Source: Physella acuta | Lineage: Eukaryota > Mollusca > Gastropoda > Physidae | Direction: 5' to 3' | NCBI RefSeq assembly: GCF_028476545.1 | Contig: NW_026731906.1 | Coordinates: 335,336-399,335, forward strand | DNA length: 64,000 bases | Part shown: in pieces, positions 47,801 through 60,549 of the stretch | Position numbering within the stretch: position 1 is the first letter of the stretch | Layout: each line of letters opens with the position of its first letter | Position numbers and translations under genes: made by a program | The notes under the pieces: model-generated | Databases searched by the model: none | Told to the model about the DNA's origin: nothing | What the model saw: only the letters and a program-made list of their open reading frames with translations

Positions 47801-50800
47801 TGTCTTAATCTCAATGTTAATTTGTCGGGATAAATCTTTACCTGTAAAACGCAACAAATAACTTCAAAGGGGCAGTTAAATTATCTTAAATAAATAATAC
47901 ATAATTAACTCACTTGTTTTGTATTGTTTATTTTGAAATACAGGTCTTCTAGCAATATTATGTAGGAGCAACATTATTTAACCATTACATTCATAGCATG
48001 AGTTATCTAACCTGATCCATCCAGTTTCATAAAAATATGATGACCAGTTCTCTTATACCATTGGACTTGAAGTGAATACATCTTCAGATTTCTGACAATC
48101 ATTTTAAAAAAACAAAGAGATTAAATCGATGTTTATATGTCAATATTTGTAACACGGCTTAAAAATCATTTTTTTTATATTGAAAAGAGTAATAAATTTT
48201 ATATGTTGATTCATAAAATCAAGTTATTAAATTTTTATAAAACTTACTCATCGTCTGGTAAAAGAGTTCCCTCGAACCTAAAAGAGTTCAGAATATCAAA
48301 TGGAAAACCATCACTGTTGGGAGCAGCATGGTAATTTGACAGACCACAAAGACTTCTTCCAGTAATTGTTGCATAAATTTCGGGAAGACATTTTACATAT
48401 TTATGTTCTTTCTCTGGGACATTTATTTTTGCCTCATAGTCATTGTGTAGAAGGTAGATATCACTCCTGGGAAAAAAAGAATGAAATAAATTTTTAAATT
48501 CATTTGTACAAAAAGCAATTTCAAAACAAATTTATTGTTGGCCAAAAACTAGTTTAATTTGTATAAAAATGGTTTTACCTAATTTTTACAAAAGTAAACT
48601 GTTGTTTTGCAACTTTCCACAGTATATCCAGATTATGTTCCCAATCCAATTTCTGATTGAGAAATTGTGAATATTTATAAATGATGGACCAGTCAATGAT
48701 GAAAAAACCAGAAGTCTTCATTGCAAGCCTTGATTGGATATACCTGTCAATTGATATCTGCATGCTCCCTTGGAAATAGGCTGAGGCACTTTAAAAAGAA
48801 TGATACATTTTTGTTGATAAAATAGAAAAATAAACACACAAATCAATACAAATATAAAAACTATATTTTAAAATAATTTGATCCTGTCAATATTTATTAC
48901 TTTACCTTGGTTTTATTATAGAAGCAGAATCTTTATGGGCATGGTCATTGGTTTTCATGTTTAAAACCATTTTGGTAAGAACAGAAGAATCAATATCAGT
49001 GTGTAGTGTGTATCCTGAGAGAGTGGGTAATAACTGTTGATAGACCAAATGTTAATGGGCTTTTATTTTACCTATTCAATGTTACTTTTAAAAACATAAC
49101 TTAAATATTCAGAGGCATTAAAAAATGGATGTGAAAATTAGAAATATAAATTTTTTACTAATTACTTTTAAAACAGAAATGATATGTTAAAGAAGCTATT
49201 AATAAAGAAACTTGCATTATTGAAATATTATTGTCTTTTATTCATTATTTATTCACCCTTTAAAGGTTTTGATTCAGAAGTCTTGAAAAATAAACTAAGA
49301 AACACTGTGCTACTGTTTAAATATTTACATGTAATATTATTGTCTTTTATTCATTATTTATTGACCCTTTAATGGCTTTGATTCATAAGTCTTGAAAAAT
49401 AAACTAGGAAAAACTGCTACTGCGTAAATATTTATTTGTTATACAAAGCTTGCTCACCTTATGATAATCAAAAAGTGTGAAAGCTCGTAGCAGAAATTGT
49501 GTTCCACCAGCTAGTATGTTACTTACACTCCCATACATGTTATTCTTCTTCATCTGATGCATAAAGTTTAACACGGAGTTTGAAGAAATAGTTCCCATTT
49601 CATAACCTGATAATATATGCTCCATAAAATTTGACAGAATTCATTTATTATGGTTTGTACTGTGTTTTTGAGCTAATCTAAATTTTTAATAATTGCATCA
49701 TTCTAGATCTTAGTGGTAATATCAGTACAACAGTATGTTTATGTTCAAAAGTAGGCTTAAATAATGAATTCAAAACTTATTTTTATAACTTACCTTTAAA
49801 CTTATATGAGATAAAAACATGCGGGAACGTGTTCTTTTTAATGTTGACCACTTGAAAAATGTGGTTAAGTGTTTCTTTAATTTTGTGACTGAAACTTGCC
49901 AAGTTAGGCATTTCTGATTTGGCTCCAGATTTAATGAACTTGGCCAAAATGTTAAAAGCCTCCATAAAGGAATTATGGCGTCCATTCTCTCCTATTTTAG
50001 TCATAAGTTCAAGAACCCCATCAATCCCTAAGTATAATTCAATTAAAAAATAATTTTAGTCCATTGGATTTGTTATAAATGATGTCATAATTTAGCAATA
50101 GATTTCTTTAATTAATAACAGAGTGGAAAAAAATTCAAAGAAAAATGTAAAGCTCTGTTAATAAATAAACAAACAGAACAGACTTTTCAAAAATTCAAAA
50201 TCATTTTTAACATGCCATTAGGCTTTAACAATAAATTTAATAAATAATCATTCAAAACAACTTACAAACCTTCAAGGTCTACAGTAATTTCAACAAGTTT
50301 GACAAGCTTGTCATCAAGAAACCAATCGACACTGATAGTGAGACTTTGTATCAAGTTGCTGGAAGGCGTGTAGATAAAATTTAGAGCTAGGGATCCTCCA
50401 ATTTCCAATGATGTTAAGGGTACTGTAAAATTGATTGAATGTTCAGAGTAATGGGACTTGGATAGTATATTTTCATCAAAATCTGGTAGAACTCTGTTTT
50501 CTAGGGCCCTCTTCATTGCTTCCTGTAACCTATTTCAAACAGGTTATTTTTATTAAAAATCATTAAACCAATTTTGGAATAATATTATTAATTTACATAT
50601 TTTGAAGAGGTTTAAGAAATTACTGTAAGGTGATGTTTTTTATAAAATATTTTTTTAGAAAGTATAAAATCTGAAAGAGCACTTACTTTTTTTCTTTTGG
50701 ATCTAAGCTGCCCAATATGTTGTAAATTCTGGATACAATATAAGACTGCATATTTTCAATTTTAGTCCTGTCGAGCACACTAAGTAGCTCATTCAACAAC

Positions 50801-51548
50801 ACTTCATCAGGAGGTGACAACAGAACATCAAAAATAGCAGCTCTAAGAACCAAGGGCTTTTGGTCATCATTCAGGATACCAAACAGCTTATACCATACAG
50901 TAGATTTGATTCCAATGGTACTAAGTGCCTTCATAAAAAAATATATAATTTTATGTTAAAAAAAATTATAATTTGATATTACAGTTAAATAGAAATATGA
51001 ACAACTCACTTTTATTGCAGCTCTGGATATAGTTACATGATGCTGCTTGTTTTTTAGACATTGCAGCAAAGACGAATCAAGACTTTTGTCTTCCTCCAAG
51101 TATCTGTTATATACTTTTTCCACATGCATTCCTATGTTGGTTATAGCCTAAAAATGTGAATACCTTAAGTAAATAACTTTAAAATATTTGCGTAAACACA
51201 TTCAGAAAGAAAATTAGCTTTCCTTTAAATAATATATTATGTAAATAAATTAAGTATACATATTTGCATATGTACAGTTTGCAATACTAAAATGTGTATT
51301 TAATTTAGTGTTTGTAGTACCTTAAGAGTAATTAACAGCTGATCACTCCTTCTAGCACTTTCATGTGGAGATAATTTCAGTCTGCTTATCTGGCAAGACC
51401 TGTCAAGCATTTGATGAAGTGTTTTTGTTGTTTCATGCAACACTTTCCCAATCTAGACATTTTTATAAATGAGAACATTTCTCAAAGACTTTTATGTCAT
51501 AGCAACACATTTTTCAATGTATTTTATTGGTAATTGTAATATATAGGC

Positions 51549-51619
<71 letters not shown>

Positions 51620-54600
51620 TTCAGTCAAATAGTTCTATGCTTGTTGATCTAAAACTATTAGGAAATTGATTTTGTTTTGATCTAGGAGATTTTAACCTCA
51701 TTTTTATCAAGTGATCATCACAAATTACATTCACAAACACTGTGATGTGAATTACCTCTTGTTTTCTACTGCTCCTTTCTGTGGTATCGTTTAGTCGACT
51801 TATCATAGCTGATAAAGACAGCCAGCAGTCTGGCTTGCTATTTTCTTTACAGTAATTCTAAAAAATAGTAAACTTGATTAGATTATGTTATGAAAACAGT
51901 AGGCGACACAATTGCTGATACAAGGTTTGCTATTTTTCCATGGTAAATCTCGGTGCACCAGTTGGGCAGTATCAGGATGTTACAAATGAAAAGGGGGTAG
52001 TCCATTCAAGACAACATGCTTCTTTTGTATCACTATACGCCTACAACCAATCATCACAGTCAGCCAATTCATCCCTCCCCCCTCTACTAACTTTATTCTG
52101 ACCCCCACACCTTGCAATAATTTTTTTTTAAAACCACCATCTTCCCCTTACAAAACTTTCCACCTTCACACATTTATTGCAAATCTGGCCCATCCCTCAC
52201 CTCTCCACACACTCAATAGTGTGACATAATTGACTGATGTTCCATAAATGAATCTGTTCCAATAAAAGATTTCTCAAGTTGAAAGGTCAAAAGGGACATA
52301 AACAAAATGGTTGCAATATTTGCTTGTTGTAAAAAACATTTTTAGTACCTGAGCAATTTAAATTACAATAACCAATATAACAAACTACTTACCAGCATGA
52401 TGTTAGCAAATTTAGCAGAAGGGTCATAAAATAAGCCTATGTTAAATAAAACACTTTGCGCCTCAGTTTCGTCAATTTGGTGATCCCTAAAACATTCAGC
52501 TAGAACAATGAGGCATGCATCTGTACCACAAGACATCAAGCCATTTGTGAACACCCGTTCCTTTATAGACTGAAAATTGTAAATTATTACTCTATAACTT
52601 TTTAGCGCAATTTCCATTCTGGAGAATTGCGTTTATTAACTCGTCATTTCTGGGAATGGATGGATGAATGAATGAATGTATGGATGAATGTGTGTCCGGG
52701 CTTTAAGTCGTATCTCCTCCTCAACGAAGCAATATCGATGACTAGTTCCAAAAGCAATTATGTTAAGCAAGTTACGAGAATGAGCATAGGCCATAAAAAT
52801 TCCGGGTTTCTTTCATGTATTTCCCGGAAAAGCCAAAAAAACTTGGAAAAATTCAGTTTTTGGCCCATATCTCGGCAACCAGACCACTTAGCGACTTGAA
52901 ACATGTACCAATCGATTCCTGCCATAATTTAGAACAATATTGCCGAAGAAAGTTTTCAAAAATATCCTCTCGTTCGGTCACAAATTTTAAAATTACATAA
53001 ACACCTACAAACCGATCGTTCTTCTAGCTTGAACGCACCCCAGCATTATAAGTCAGAGCTATTTTTAGATAACATAAGGAAATTGCGCATAAATGTCACT
53101 AGACTTTTTAATTAACTTGTTTATAAGTAGTAACAAAGGTAAAGTTTTTATTTTCATAAAATTATTTTTATACCTGCAGTTATAAAATTTTTAAAAAGTT
53201 TACCTGCCACATTTTTGGTTCAACTGTATGTGACATATCATTAGGACAGAGAGAGGAATGTCTGCATTCAAAAATGGCATCCTTAATGGCATGGATTTCT
53301 TGCTCCTTGGTTTCTCTCATTATATGGATTAGTTTTCTAAAACTGAACATAGGTTACATTTAGATTAGATTAGTTTTAACTTTATAGCTTTAAAACAGCT
53401 TTTCATTTGCCAAACTGAAATGGATTTTAAATTTTTTAATATGATAATATTTTTGTAACACTTCAAATCAAGTCAAAATGTTTCTAAAACCTTATCCTGT
53501 TTATTTTTTATTTTTTTAGCAATGACTAATATATTTTTAGAAAATTGATATCTTTTTTTAAAAATTAAATAATGTGCCTCTGTAAAAAATAAATGATTAA
53601 AATCTAGATACTTAAATTTTACTTTAAAAAGGTAACATAGAATTAGATCTAACCATAATGCAATAGTTAACCAATGAAGTGTTTACTTTTGAGCAGAATC
53701 TGGTTTCACTTTGTCATCTTGGCCTTGGGACAGGTAGTAAGAGATGGTTAACTCAAGCTCTCTCTCAATGTCCTGACCAGTGCGAGATACTCTGCCAGTG
53801 TCAAACTCCATGGCCAGATCCACTGTGCGGCTGTCCTCTACTACTGACCCATCATCTACTACTGACCCATCATCTACGACTGACCCATCATGTGTCTGAG
53901 ACTTAAGCTTTGATCTGGACACTAGCTTCATATATTGGCTGAAGAAATATTATTTAAAACATTGCATTGTTTTTATATATATATATTTCACCAACTTCAT
54001 TTCCTTAACCCTTTGAGCCCTGGCCTCCCTTGCCTAGTTTCTCCCATTTCCTGAGCTTTCAGGGCCAAACCAACTTTCACTTATCTGCTTCTAACTTTGC
54101 CTATAACTTTTGAACAGTTTGAGATAATCAAGCCAAATTTGATGTCCAGACTCAGGATCAAACAACAATGCACAAAGATTCTGAAATTTTTTCTTTTTTT
54201 ACAATGTATGAACAGAACAATGTATATAAAACAAACACATAATTATTATCAACACGCCAAGGAGACTGAAGTTTTAAGCACCACGTGCATCAGAACGTAC
54301 TTGAACAGTTTCATTGTCACTGTCAATTTCAATGTCACTGTTCAGTCTAAAAATTCAACGCTATATGATCACAATATAGACCAGGAATATTATCTTCTTC
54401 ATCAGAAACATTGATTAAGTAGTTGTATTGCCTGAAATGCAGTCATTCTACTTCTTTTGTTGATATTTTGGTCTTTTGCTTCATCTTTTGCACCAACTTT
54501 ATGTGCTGAAGTCGATGGCTGTGGTTCAGCTTTTCGTTTCGGCGGCATTGTAAACGAAATGTAAACACTTTCACTTTCACTTTTCCTAATATCTATTTTT

Positions 54601-57600
54601 AGAATCATAATCGCGCACCAAAAAGAAATATGCGCAATTTTAGTCAGTCTTCCGCTAATTATATTTAATTACTAATTAGACGGTATACCAGCCGCTAGGA
54701 ATATCACGCTAGATCAGGGGTCTCCAAACTACGGCCCGCAGGCCGCATCCGGCCCCCGGAGATCTTTTTGTCCACGGAAAAACGTTTGTTGGTGATGGCT
54801 GAGGAACTTTGCCCAGAAAATCAGAGACATGCCTAGAAGAAACTGGCCCCCGAACTGAAATTTAATAGTTAATGCGGCCCTCGGACTGAAAAGTTTGGAG
54901 ACCCCTGCGCTAGATCATCGGGCCGGAAAACCGGCTTTTCGGACATATATGCCTATTGTTGAAGCCGGTTTACCGGGCTGGCGGGCTCAAAGGGTTAATA
55001 TAAAACAGTAACTTGTAAATCTACATAACAAATTTAAAGCATAATACAGATATTTTACTTATTTTAACTATTTAAGTTGTAATTAAGGAACATTTTAGAA
55101 TTTGAAAAACAGTATTTGTTGTGTATCAACGACTAATAGTCAACTGGTTCTTTTGGGGGTCAGAGGTCATGCCTACCCATGTTTTATGTGTACATGCTAT
55201 AAAAGTGGATGCTCAGGAATATTCTATTATTGTAGATCTAACTGGTTGAAGTATTTACACTTCTGACCTTAAGCACTATAAGTGAGTAATTCAGTAGACT
55301 CTGATCCCGTCTAGCTAAAACTGGTGTCTTTTCTAGGATTACATCATGTCTCTGCATCTAACTTTGATGTTGAAACAATACTGTATGTCAACATTTCTAT
55401 TATAAGAGTCTTGACTTTACCTAATAGTGGCCATTGCAGCCCCATGCCCCTTATCATCACTGGACAGAGGAGAGTATGATTGTTTCTGCTTGCAGTATGC
55501 TGTCTTAAACATATTGTGGGTAGTGAAGGAATACTGACAGTTCACGCTTGATTCAAATGGATATGACCGCTGTTTTATTTCAGTTATAAAAAAACATTCA
55601 CAGTTGTGATTCAATTTTTTGAAATTGAAAATATCAATAAATAAAAGTTTATTATATTTTTAGCTTTGTATTGAATTTAGATAGATCTAGTAAAACTAAA
55701 TAATTCATTTTAAAAATTCAGCAGCAAGAAAGATTTGTTACAAAAATTGTCTATATATATATAAAAAAAAGTCTTGCCTCTGTGATGGGAGATAATGAAT
55801 ATCCTCCCTTGAGAGTTTTTATGAATGAAAGAAACTCAGATTGTTTGCTGTCTACATGGCTTAAGTTGCATGTAACAAGATCCCTATGTGAGACCACCTC
55901 CTGCCTTTTGTTCTCCAAGAACTTGACATCTGTCTTGCATGAGCCTAGCACATCATGCTAAAATTTGAATAGAAATGCATCAATAATTAATTTACAGAGG
56001 TGTTGTAGGTTTGTTTTTTTTTTCCTAAAATTTTAAGCATTTTTAAAGGTAGTCCACTGGTGGTAACTGAATCAATGAACATATATGGTATGGTATACTT
56101 AAATCTAACTTACACTCATTATTAATATTTGAAAAATACTTTTTGATGAACAGCAATTTTTTGTGTTCATAGTAATCCTAAAAGTTATATACAAGTATTA
56201 GATTGCAACAATGAAAGATATATTATATCAGTTTATATTTATTGAAAAGTAGTCAACTTGCCTGCATCACTGTTGTGTTACTTAAATATTCTTGGTCCAA
56301 ATCAATGTTGAGCTGAATAAGTGAGACCATTCCACGCTTCATATTCACAATGTGAAGTGGCTCTAAGTTAGAAATTACTATTTTGTAGTTAACTACCTCC
56401 CCTTCATTGTACATAAAAGCAATGTCATTTCTGAAATGAAATTCCATAATAAATCAACATTTAAAAATAAGTTCATTGTGTAATTTGCACTCTTTAAAAG
56501 TATTAAGTCTTTTAATCACTGTTCCATATATAAAATAATCTAAATCCTTTTTAACATTACATCATTAGTAATAAATAATAAATATAATTTTAATATTTTA
56601 CTAAATATTAGTGACTACAGCATTTCTTAATGATTAGCTATCTCTGCCATTAGGAATTGGTCAAGGTAAATCATTCCTTTTCTGTTTTTTATAACGGCTC
56701 TTGTCAATGGTCTAATTTAAGGGGGAAAATATCTTTACTTTTGTTAATCTATCCACTCTTTCCTTTATGTCAGAAATGCGAACTTTAAAGCATAACATCG
56801 CTACGTGAATGTGGATGAAGGCCTACTGTATTCAGGGTAGATAATTTACATCACTTCCCAAATTTGGTTATTTCCCTTTATAAAAGTTTAATTTGCCAAA
56901 TCCCTTCAATTTTGTATTTGTTTGTGACGGTTATTTGTGTTTTTTTATTCAATATATATTTATATTTTAAAATGTTAAGAATAACACCATACCCTTCTTA
57001 CCTGCTGAGCTCCTGTGCCAATCTTTCAGAATTGTCAACTGTTGTAAAATGATGTGAAGAGTTGCGATGTTGCAAGTTACAGTTTGAAATCTGTATTAGT
57101 ATTTATAATAATATGTCAATATTATTACCACAAAAAACATTAATAGGTTAATATTATCCAGGAGGCCTTCGTGGAAGATATCTTTTTTAAAATTATTTTA
57201 AAATTGTGTTAAAATGAAATTTGTGCATCCTACGGTACAAAAATGTTTTGAGTTGTTCTAGATCTATATATTATAGATTTTCATTGTAGAACTTCAGATA
57301 GTTCTGCAGCCAAATTTCTTCGATATTTTAATCTAATAGTGATTTTAAGAAGGCTGTACAAAAATCAAACCAAAATAAAATTGTTTATACTATTGGTTTG
57401 AGTTTATATGTAACTATAACTGTAATGTAACTCAATCTCTCAATGCAACAAGCTCGCCGGTTGGTTATTAAAGGCTGCACAAAAATCAAACCAAAATAAA
57501 ATTGTTTATTTTATTGGTTTGAGTTTATATGTAACTCAATCTCTCAATGCAACAAGCTCGCCGGTTGGTTAAGGCCATGCCGGGGATGGGGGGGGGGGGT

Positions 57601-57888
57601 CGTTCTGCTAAGAATATAAAGGGTCAACTCGAAATATTGTCCACATTTTTGTTTTTAAATGTAAGGCTTAAAACACGTAACAGTCATAATAATATTTAAC
57701 GAAATAAAATACTAGATCTACCTGCATAACGATATGACACTGTTTGGGGACAAGGAAAACAAGATCACATGACAGCTTCGTACCGGCCCCGCCCCCCGAA
57801 CTCTTCACTGTATTGTAAGGCGTCAGTCCTATGTCCGTCTCCACCTCGTAGTAATATTCGTATCTGTATCCGTGCTGGAAGTGAGATT
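30526..57888 (-). CDS. ApoB/apolipophorin-like large lipid transfer protein (40 exons found, 2,309 aa; first exon missing)
   Basis: A secreted lipoprotein backbone of the vitellogenin/apoB/apolipophorin/MTP superfamily, which carries lipid in the circulation. Forty exons join in phase with no stop. Domain order: vitellogenin-type N-terminal lipid-binding module (57888 to about 50.3 kb), a large beta-rich middle region, a von Willebrand factor D-like domain with a C8-like cysteine block (40.8-39.3 kb), and a C-terminal von Willebrand A-like domain (38.8-37.1 kb) ending EPGCPPPV. The N-terminal part follows apoB closely: YRYEYYYEVET, LSCDLVFLVPKQC, DNSERLAQELSR, VNMKRGMVSL, VNCQYSF. There is no polyserine tract, which argues against a classical vitellogenin. 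The exon with the start codon and signal peptide (upstream of 57888, ending in phase 1) was not found. Exons are listed in the four sub-entries. Confidence 0.88.
31396..37079 (-). repeat. 5.7-kb tandem array of exon tail + splice donor in the last lipid-transfer intron
   Basis: Roughly 95 units of 55-63 bp. On the plus strand each reads ggctaaaacttaccactgg, optionally agctg, then gaatgtgtggttctctcc and aatgac(cc/tc)tacag. On the minus strand this is the end of the exon at 37080-37241 (VIGENHTFPAPV), the donor gtaagt and the intron start (tttagccagttagcc). Units differ by an optional six-base agctgg block and an optional two-base block. Segments repeat at larger scale: rare variants at 35223 and 35596 recur 924 bases on, at 36147 and 36520. 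The true exon copy has CAGACATTCCC where array units have CACACATTCCC. Confidence 0.95.
37771..37972. mobile_element. hAT MITE, family D, with 8-bp target duplication
   Basis: Inverted ends cagtggttcttaacc and tgagaaccactg, flanked by ctttagag at 37763-37770 and 37973-37980. The interior gttcgatcaaacccagg-type sequence is typical of small hAT elements. Lies in an intron of the lipid transfer protein gene. Confidence 0.9.
38418..38537. mobile_element. hAT-like MITE, family A, copy 3 (short)
   Basis: Starts cagtgtttcattta and ends agcaagaaactctg, with a G-rich interior as in the copies at 6751 and 13504. Flanks ttcccagg (38410-38417) and ttcccatg (38538-38545) agree at 7 of 8 bases. Confidence 0.65.
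38921..39075 (-). repeat. tRNA-derived SINE, copy 3 (partial, reversed)
   Basis: Reverse-oriented SINE body (gtgtggtcagcactatgccc; gttaggtacccatcagagct). The tRNA-like head is degraded. In an intron of the lipid transfer protein gene. Confidence 0.75.
39287..40839 (-). CDS. Lipid transfer protein: von Willebrand D-like and C8-like exons
   Basis: Exons 5' to 3': 40698-40839, 40439-40601, 40124-40293, 39721-39956, 39287-39395. Typical vWD landmarks are visible: YRIKTFDGNVYDIQG, HTSCTYLLGADF, SLGLMG, then GTNNKEIGDDFV. A cysteine-rich C8-like block follows (LQCHTAICQG; AYVTACLYKGI). This arrangement is standard at the C-terminus of vitellogenins and apolipophorins. A SINE ends only 16 bases from the exon at 39721. 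Confidence 0.87.
39464..39704 (+). repeat. tRNA-derived SINE, copy 4 (full-length looking)
   Basis: Head gtggtctagcggaagagcgc with a tRNA-like B box further on (caagtttaaatct), then the common body (gctgggcatagtgctgacc). Ends with tctttacttctttac, 16 bases before the exon at 39721-39956. Confidence 0.82.
41114..50027 (-). CDS. Lipid transfer protein: middle beta-rich region, exons
   Basis: Exons 5' to 3': 49794-50027, 49458-49606, 48906-49033, 48579-48788, 48248-48466, 48012-48091, 47639-47841, 47322-47506, 46964-47127, 46706-46797, 46211-46420, 45479-45657, 44892-45217, 44540-44679, 43881-44048, 42787-43020, 41640-41763, 41114-41322. All phases fit. LPTLSGYTL and the CLPEIYATITGRSLC block match the apoB/apolipophorin plan; the rest is poorly conserved, as expected. 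The acceptor at 43020 was chosen over an upstream option because it alone keeps the frame. N-glycosylation-type NxT/S sites are frequent. Confidence 0.83.
43140..43435 (+). mobile_element. LINE 3' fragment (reverse transcriptase C-terminus)
   Basis: Reads RKWGWIRHKLRREKENIAKQ, then GKRLVDRPRKTRRRTVEEEV and AGLTWAQI. This is the conserved C-terminal tail of animal endonuclease/reverse transcriptase LINEs (W.GH.LR...GR.R.T.RR..E). It ends in a gatgatgattatgatgatga tail. A dead fragment in an intron of the lipid transfer protein gene, on the opposite strand. Confidence 0.75.
50270..57888 (-). CDS. Lipid transfer protein: N-terminal vitellogenin-type module, exons
   Basis: Exons 5' to 3': 57722-57888, 57002-57090, 56262-56430, 55778-55957, 55421-55569, 53687-53938, 53204-53342, 52393-52569, 51756-51857, 51321-51452, 51010-51147, 50687-50928, 50270-50529. 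Cysteine pairs and the apoB-like motifs sit in the first five; the alpha-helical part follows (SIKERVFTNGLMSCGTDACL; SYIVSRIYNILGSLDP). The introns after 56262-56430 and 55778-55957 begin with GC, not GT. The exon at 53687-53938 holds a short in-frame minisatellite. Confidence 0.87.
51557..51614. repeat. (TA)n microsatellite
   Basis: TA run in an intron of the lipid transfer protein gene. Confidence 0.95.
53836..53891 (-). repeat. In-frame 18-bp minisatellite in a coding exon
   Basis: Three to four copies of ctactactgacccatcat on the plus strand, encoding repeats of DDGSVV in the N-terminal module of the lipid transfer protein. A unit of 18 bp keeps the reading frame, so copy number could vary without harm. 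Confidence 0.85.
54009..54994 (-). mobile_element. piggyBac-type non-autonomous element with transposase N-terminus
   Basis: Inverted ends ccctttgagccc / gggctcaaaggg flanked on both sides by TTAA (54005-54008, 54995-54998), the piggyBac target. On the minus strand from about 54549 it has an open frame starting MPPKRKAEPQPSTSAHK and continuing to RMTAFQAIQLL, followed in another frame by acidic DSDIEIDSDNE. This resembles the disordered N-terminus of piggyBac transposases; the catalytic part is absent. A hAT MITE is inserted at 54715. Lies in an intron of the lipid transfer protein gene. Confidence 0.8.
54715..54907. mobile_element. hAT MITE, family C, nested in the piggyBac-type element
   Basis: Inverted ends caggggtctccaaact / agtttggagacccctg, flanked by cgctagat at 54707-54714 and 54908-54915. 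A perfect 8-bp duplication confirms the hAT superfamily and shows that it entered the older piggyBac-type element. Confidence 0.92.
57350..57572. repeat. Tandem duplication of about 118 bp
   Basis: aaaatcaaaccaaaataaaa ... gcaacaagctcgccggttgg occurs twice in a row, with a short insertion in the first copy. In the intron between the first two visible exons of the lipid transfer protein gene. Confidence 0.8.

Positions 57889-59630
<1,742 letters not shown>

Positions 59631-59681
<51 letters not shown>
59631..59681. repeat. (TA)n microsatellite
   Basis: Right-hand part of the split TA tract; it abuts the left LTR. Confidence 0.95.
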
Positions 59682-59685
<4 letters not shown>

Positions 59686-60471
59686 ACTAGGGTAAGTTAC
59701 GACAACAGTGGCCCTGCTGTTTTAGGGGTGGGGACAGCGCGACGCGACGTATCACCTATACCCATGTGTCAACCCGGGCGTGGCCAGAGTGACCATAATT
59801 GCTGTGGCCCCCAGAAAGACGATCGCTGACAGCATTGTACTGGACAAGCTGTTAAATTGAACACAAAGGCATGCTCGCGGACTACAGGACGGCTGACAGT
59901 TTACGACACGATAAACTCTCCGAAACTGACCGGGGCGTGACAATAGGCCGGGAATAGCAGGAACAGGTAACCTACGGGGAAGACGAACTGACACTTTTAC
60001 AGCTAGGGTATGACCTGACCTTCAGGAACATTCTTAGATTCTAGTGGTAGCGTATATATACGGACTCATCGACACAAGACCGGACCTTATAACCAGAAGC
60101 TACACGAGAGACGGGAGACTAGACTTTGGTCGTGGTACGAGTTGTAAATCCAGACCAAGATAGAAGGAACCAGTACCGACTTGTTTACTGTTTACCGGAC
60201 TTAGGGGTGAGTAAGATTGTGTTTAGCTGTCATTGTTAGTGGATATATTGTGAATGGTGTGTATGAATTGTGTATGTTGTGCGTTGTTAGTTGATACTTT
60301 GGGATGTGGAGTATGAATGTAAGTTGTTAGGTTAATAGGTTGTTGAAGTGAAAGACTAGATGATTGTGAGGATTAATTTTTATTTATTGTTTATTTCTTT
60401 ACAGACTTTGGAGGTCTGTTGGGTTTTCGTTTTAGTTTGATGTTATTTGTCAATAAAAGATCGAACCTACC
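59682..60471 (+). repeat. Left LTR
   Basis: 790 bp, matches 62644-63433 at about 99 percent. Contains the AATAAA-type signal gtcaataaaagatcg near its end. Confidence 0.92.
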
Positions 60472-60549
60472 CTGCTCGCAGCGCCAAATGAGGAGGGTCT
60501 GAGGGTTATTGCGTATGCCAGTCGGGCTCTGAAGGGTTCAGAGAAGAAC

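Noticed and set aside
54402-54608. MPPKRK frame as a small host nuclear protein
   Set aside because: It lies wholly inside a TTAA-flanked element with inverted ends, so a transposase remnant explains it better.
30526-57888. Classical vitellogenin identity for the large minus-strand gene
   Set aside because: No polyserine/phosvitin-like tract is present and the N-terminal motifs follow apoB/apolipophorin; a vitellogenin-related role is not excluded.
59752-59994. 80- and 91-codon frames repeated at 59752 and 62718 (MSVRLPRRLPVP)
   Set aside because: They lie antisense inside the two LTR copies; duplicated because the LTRs are duplicated.
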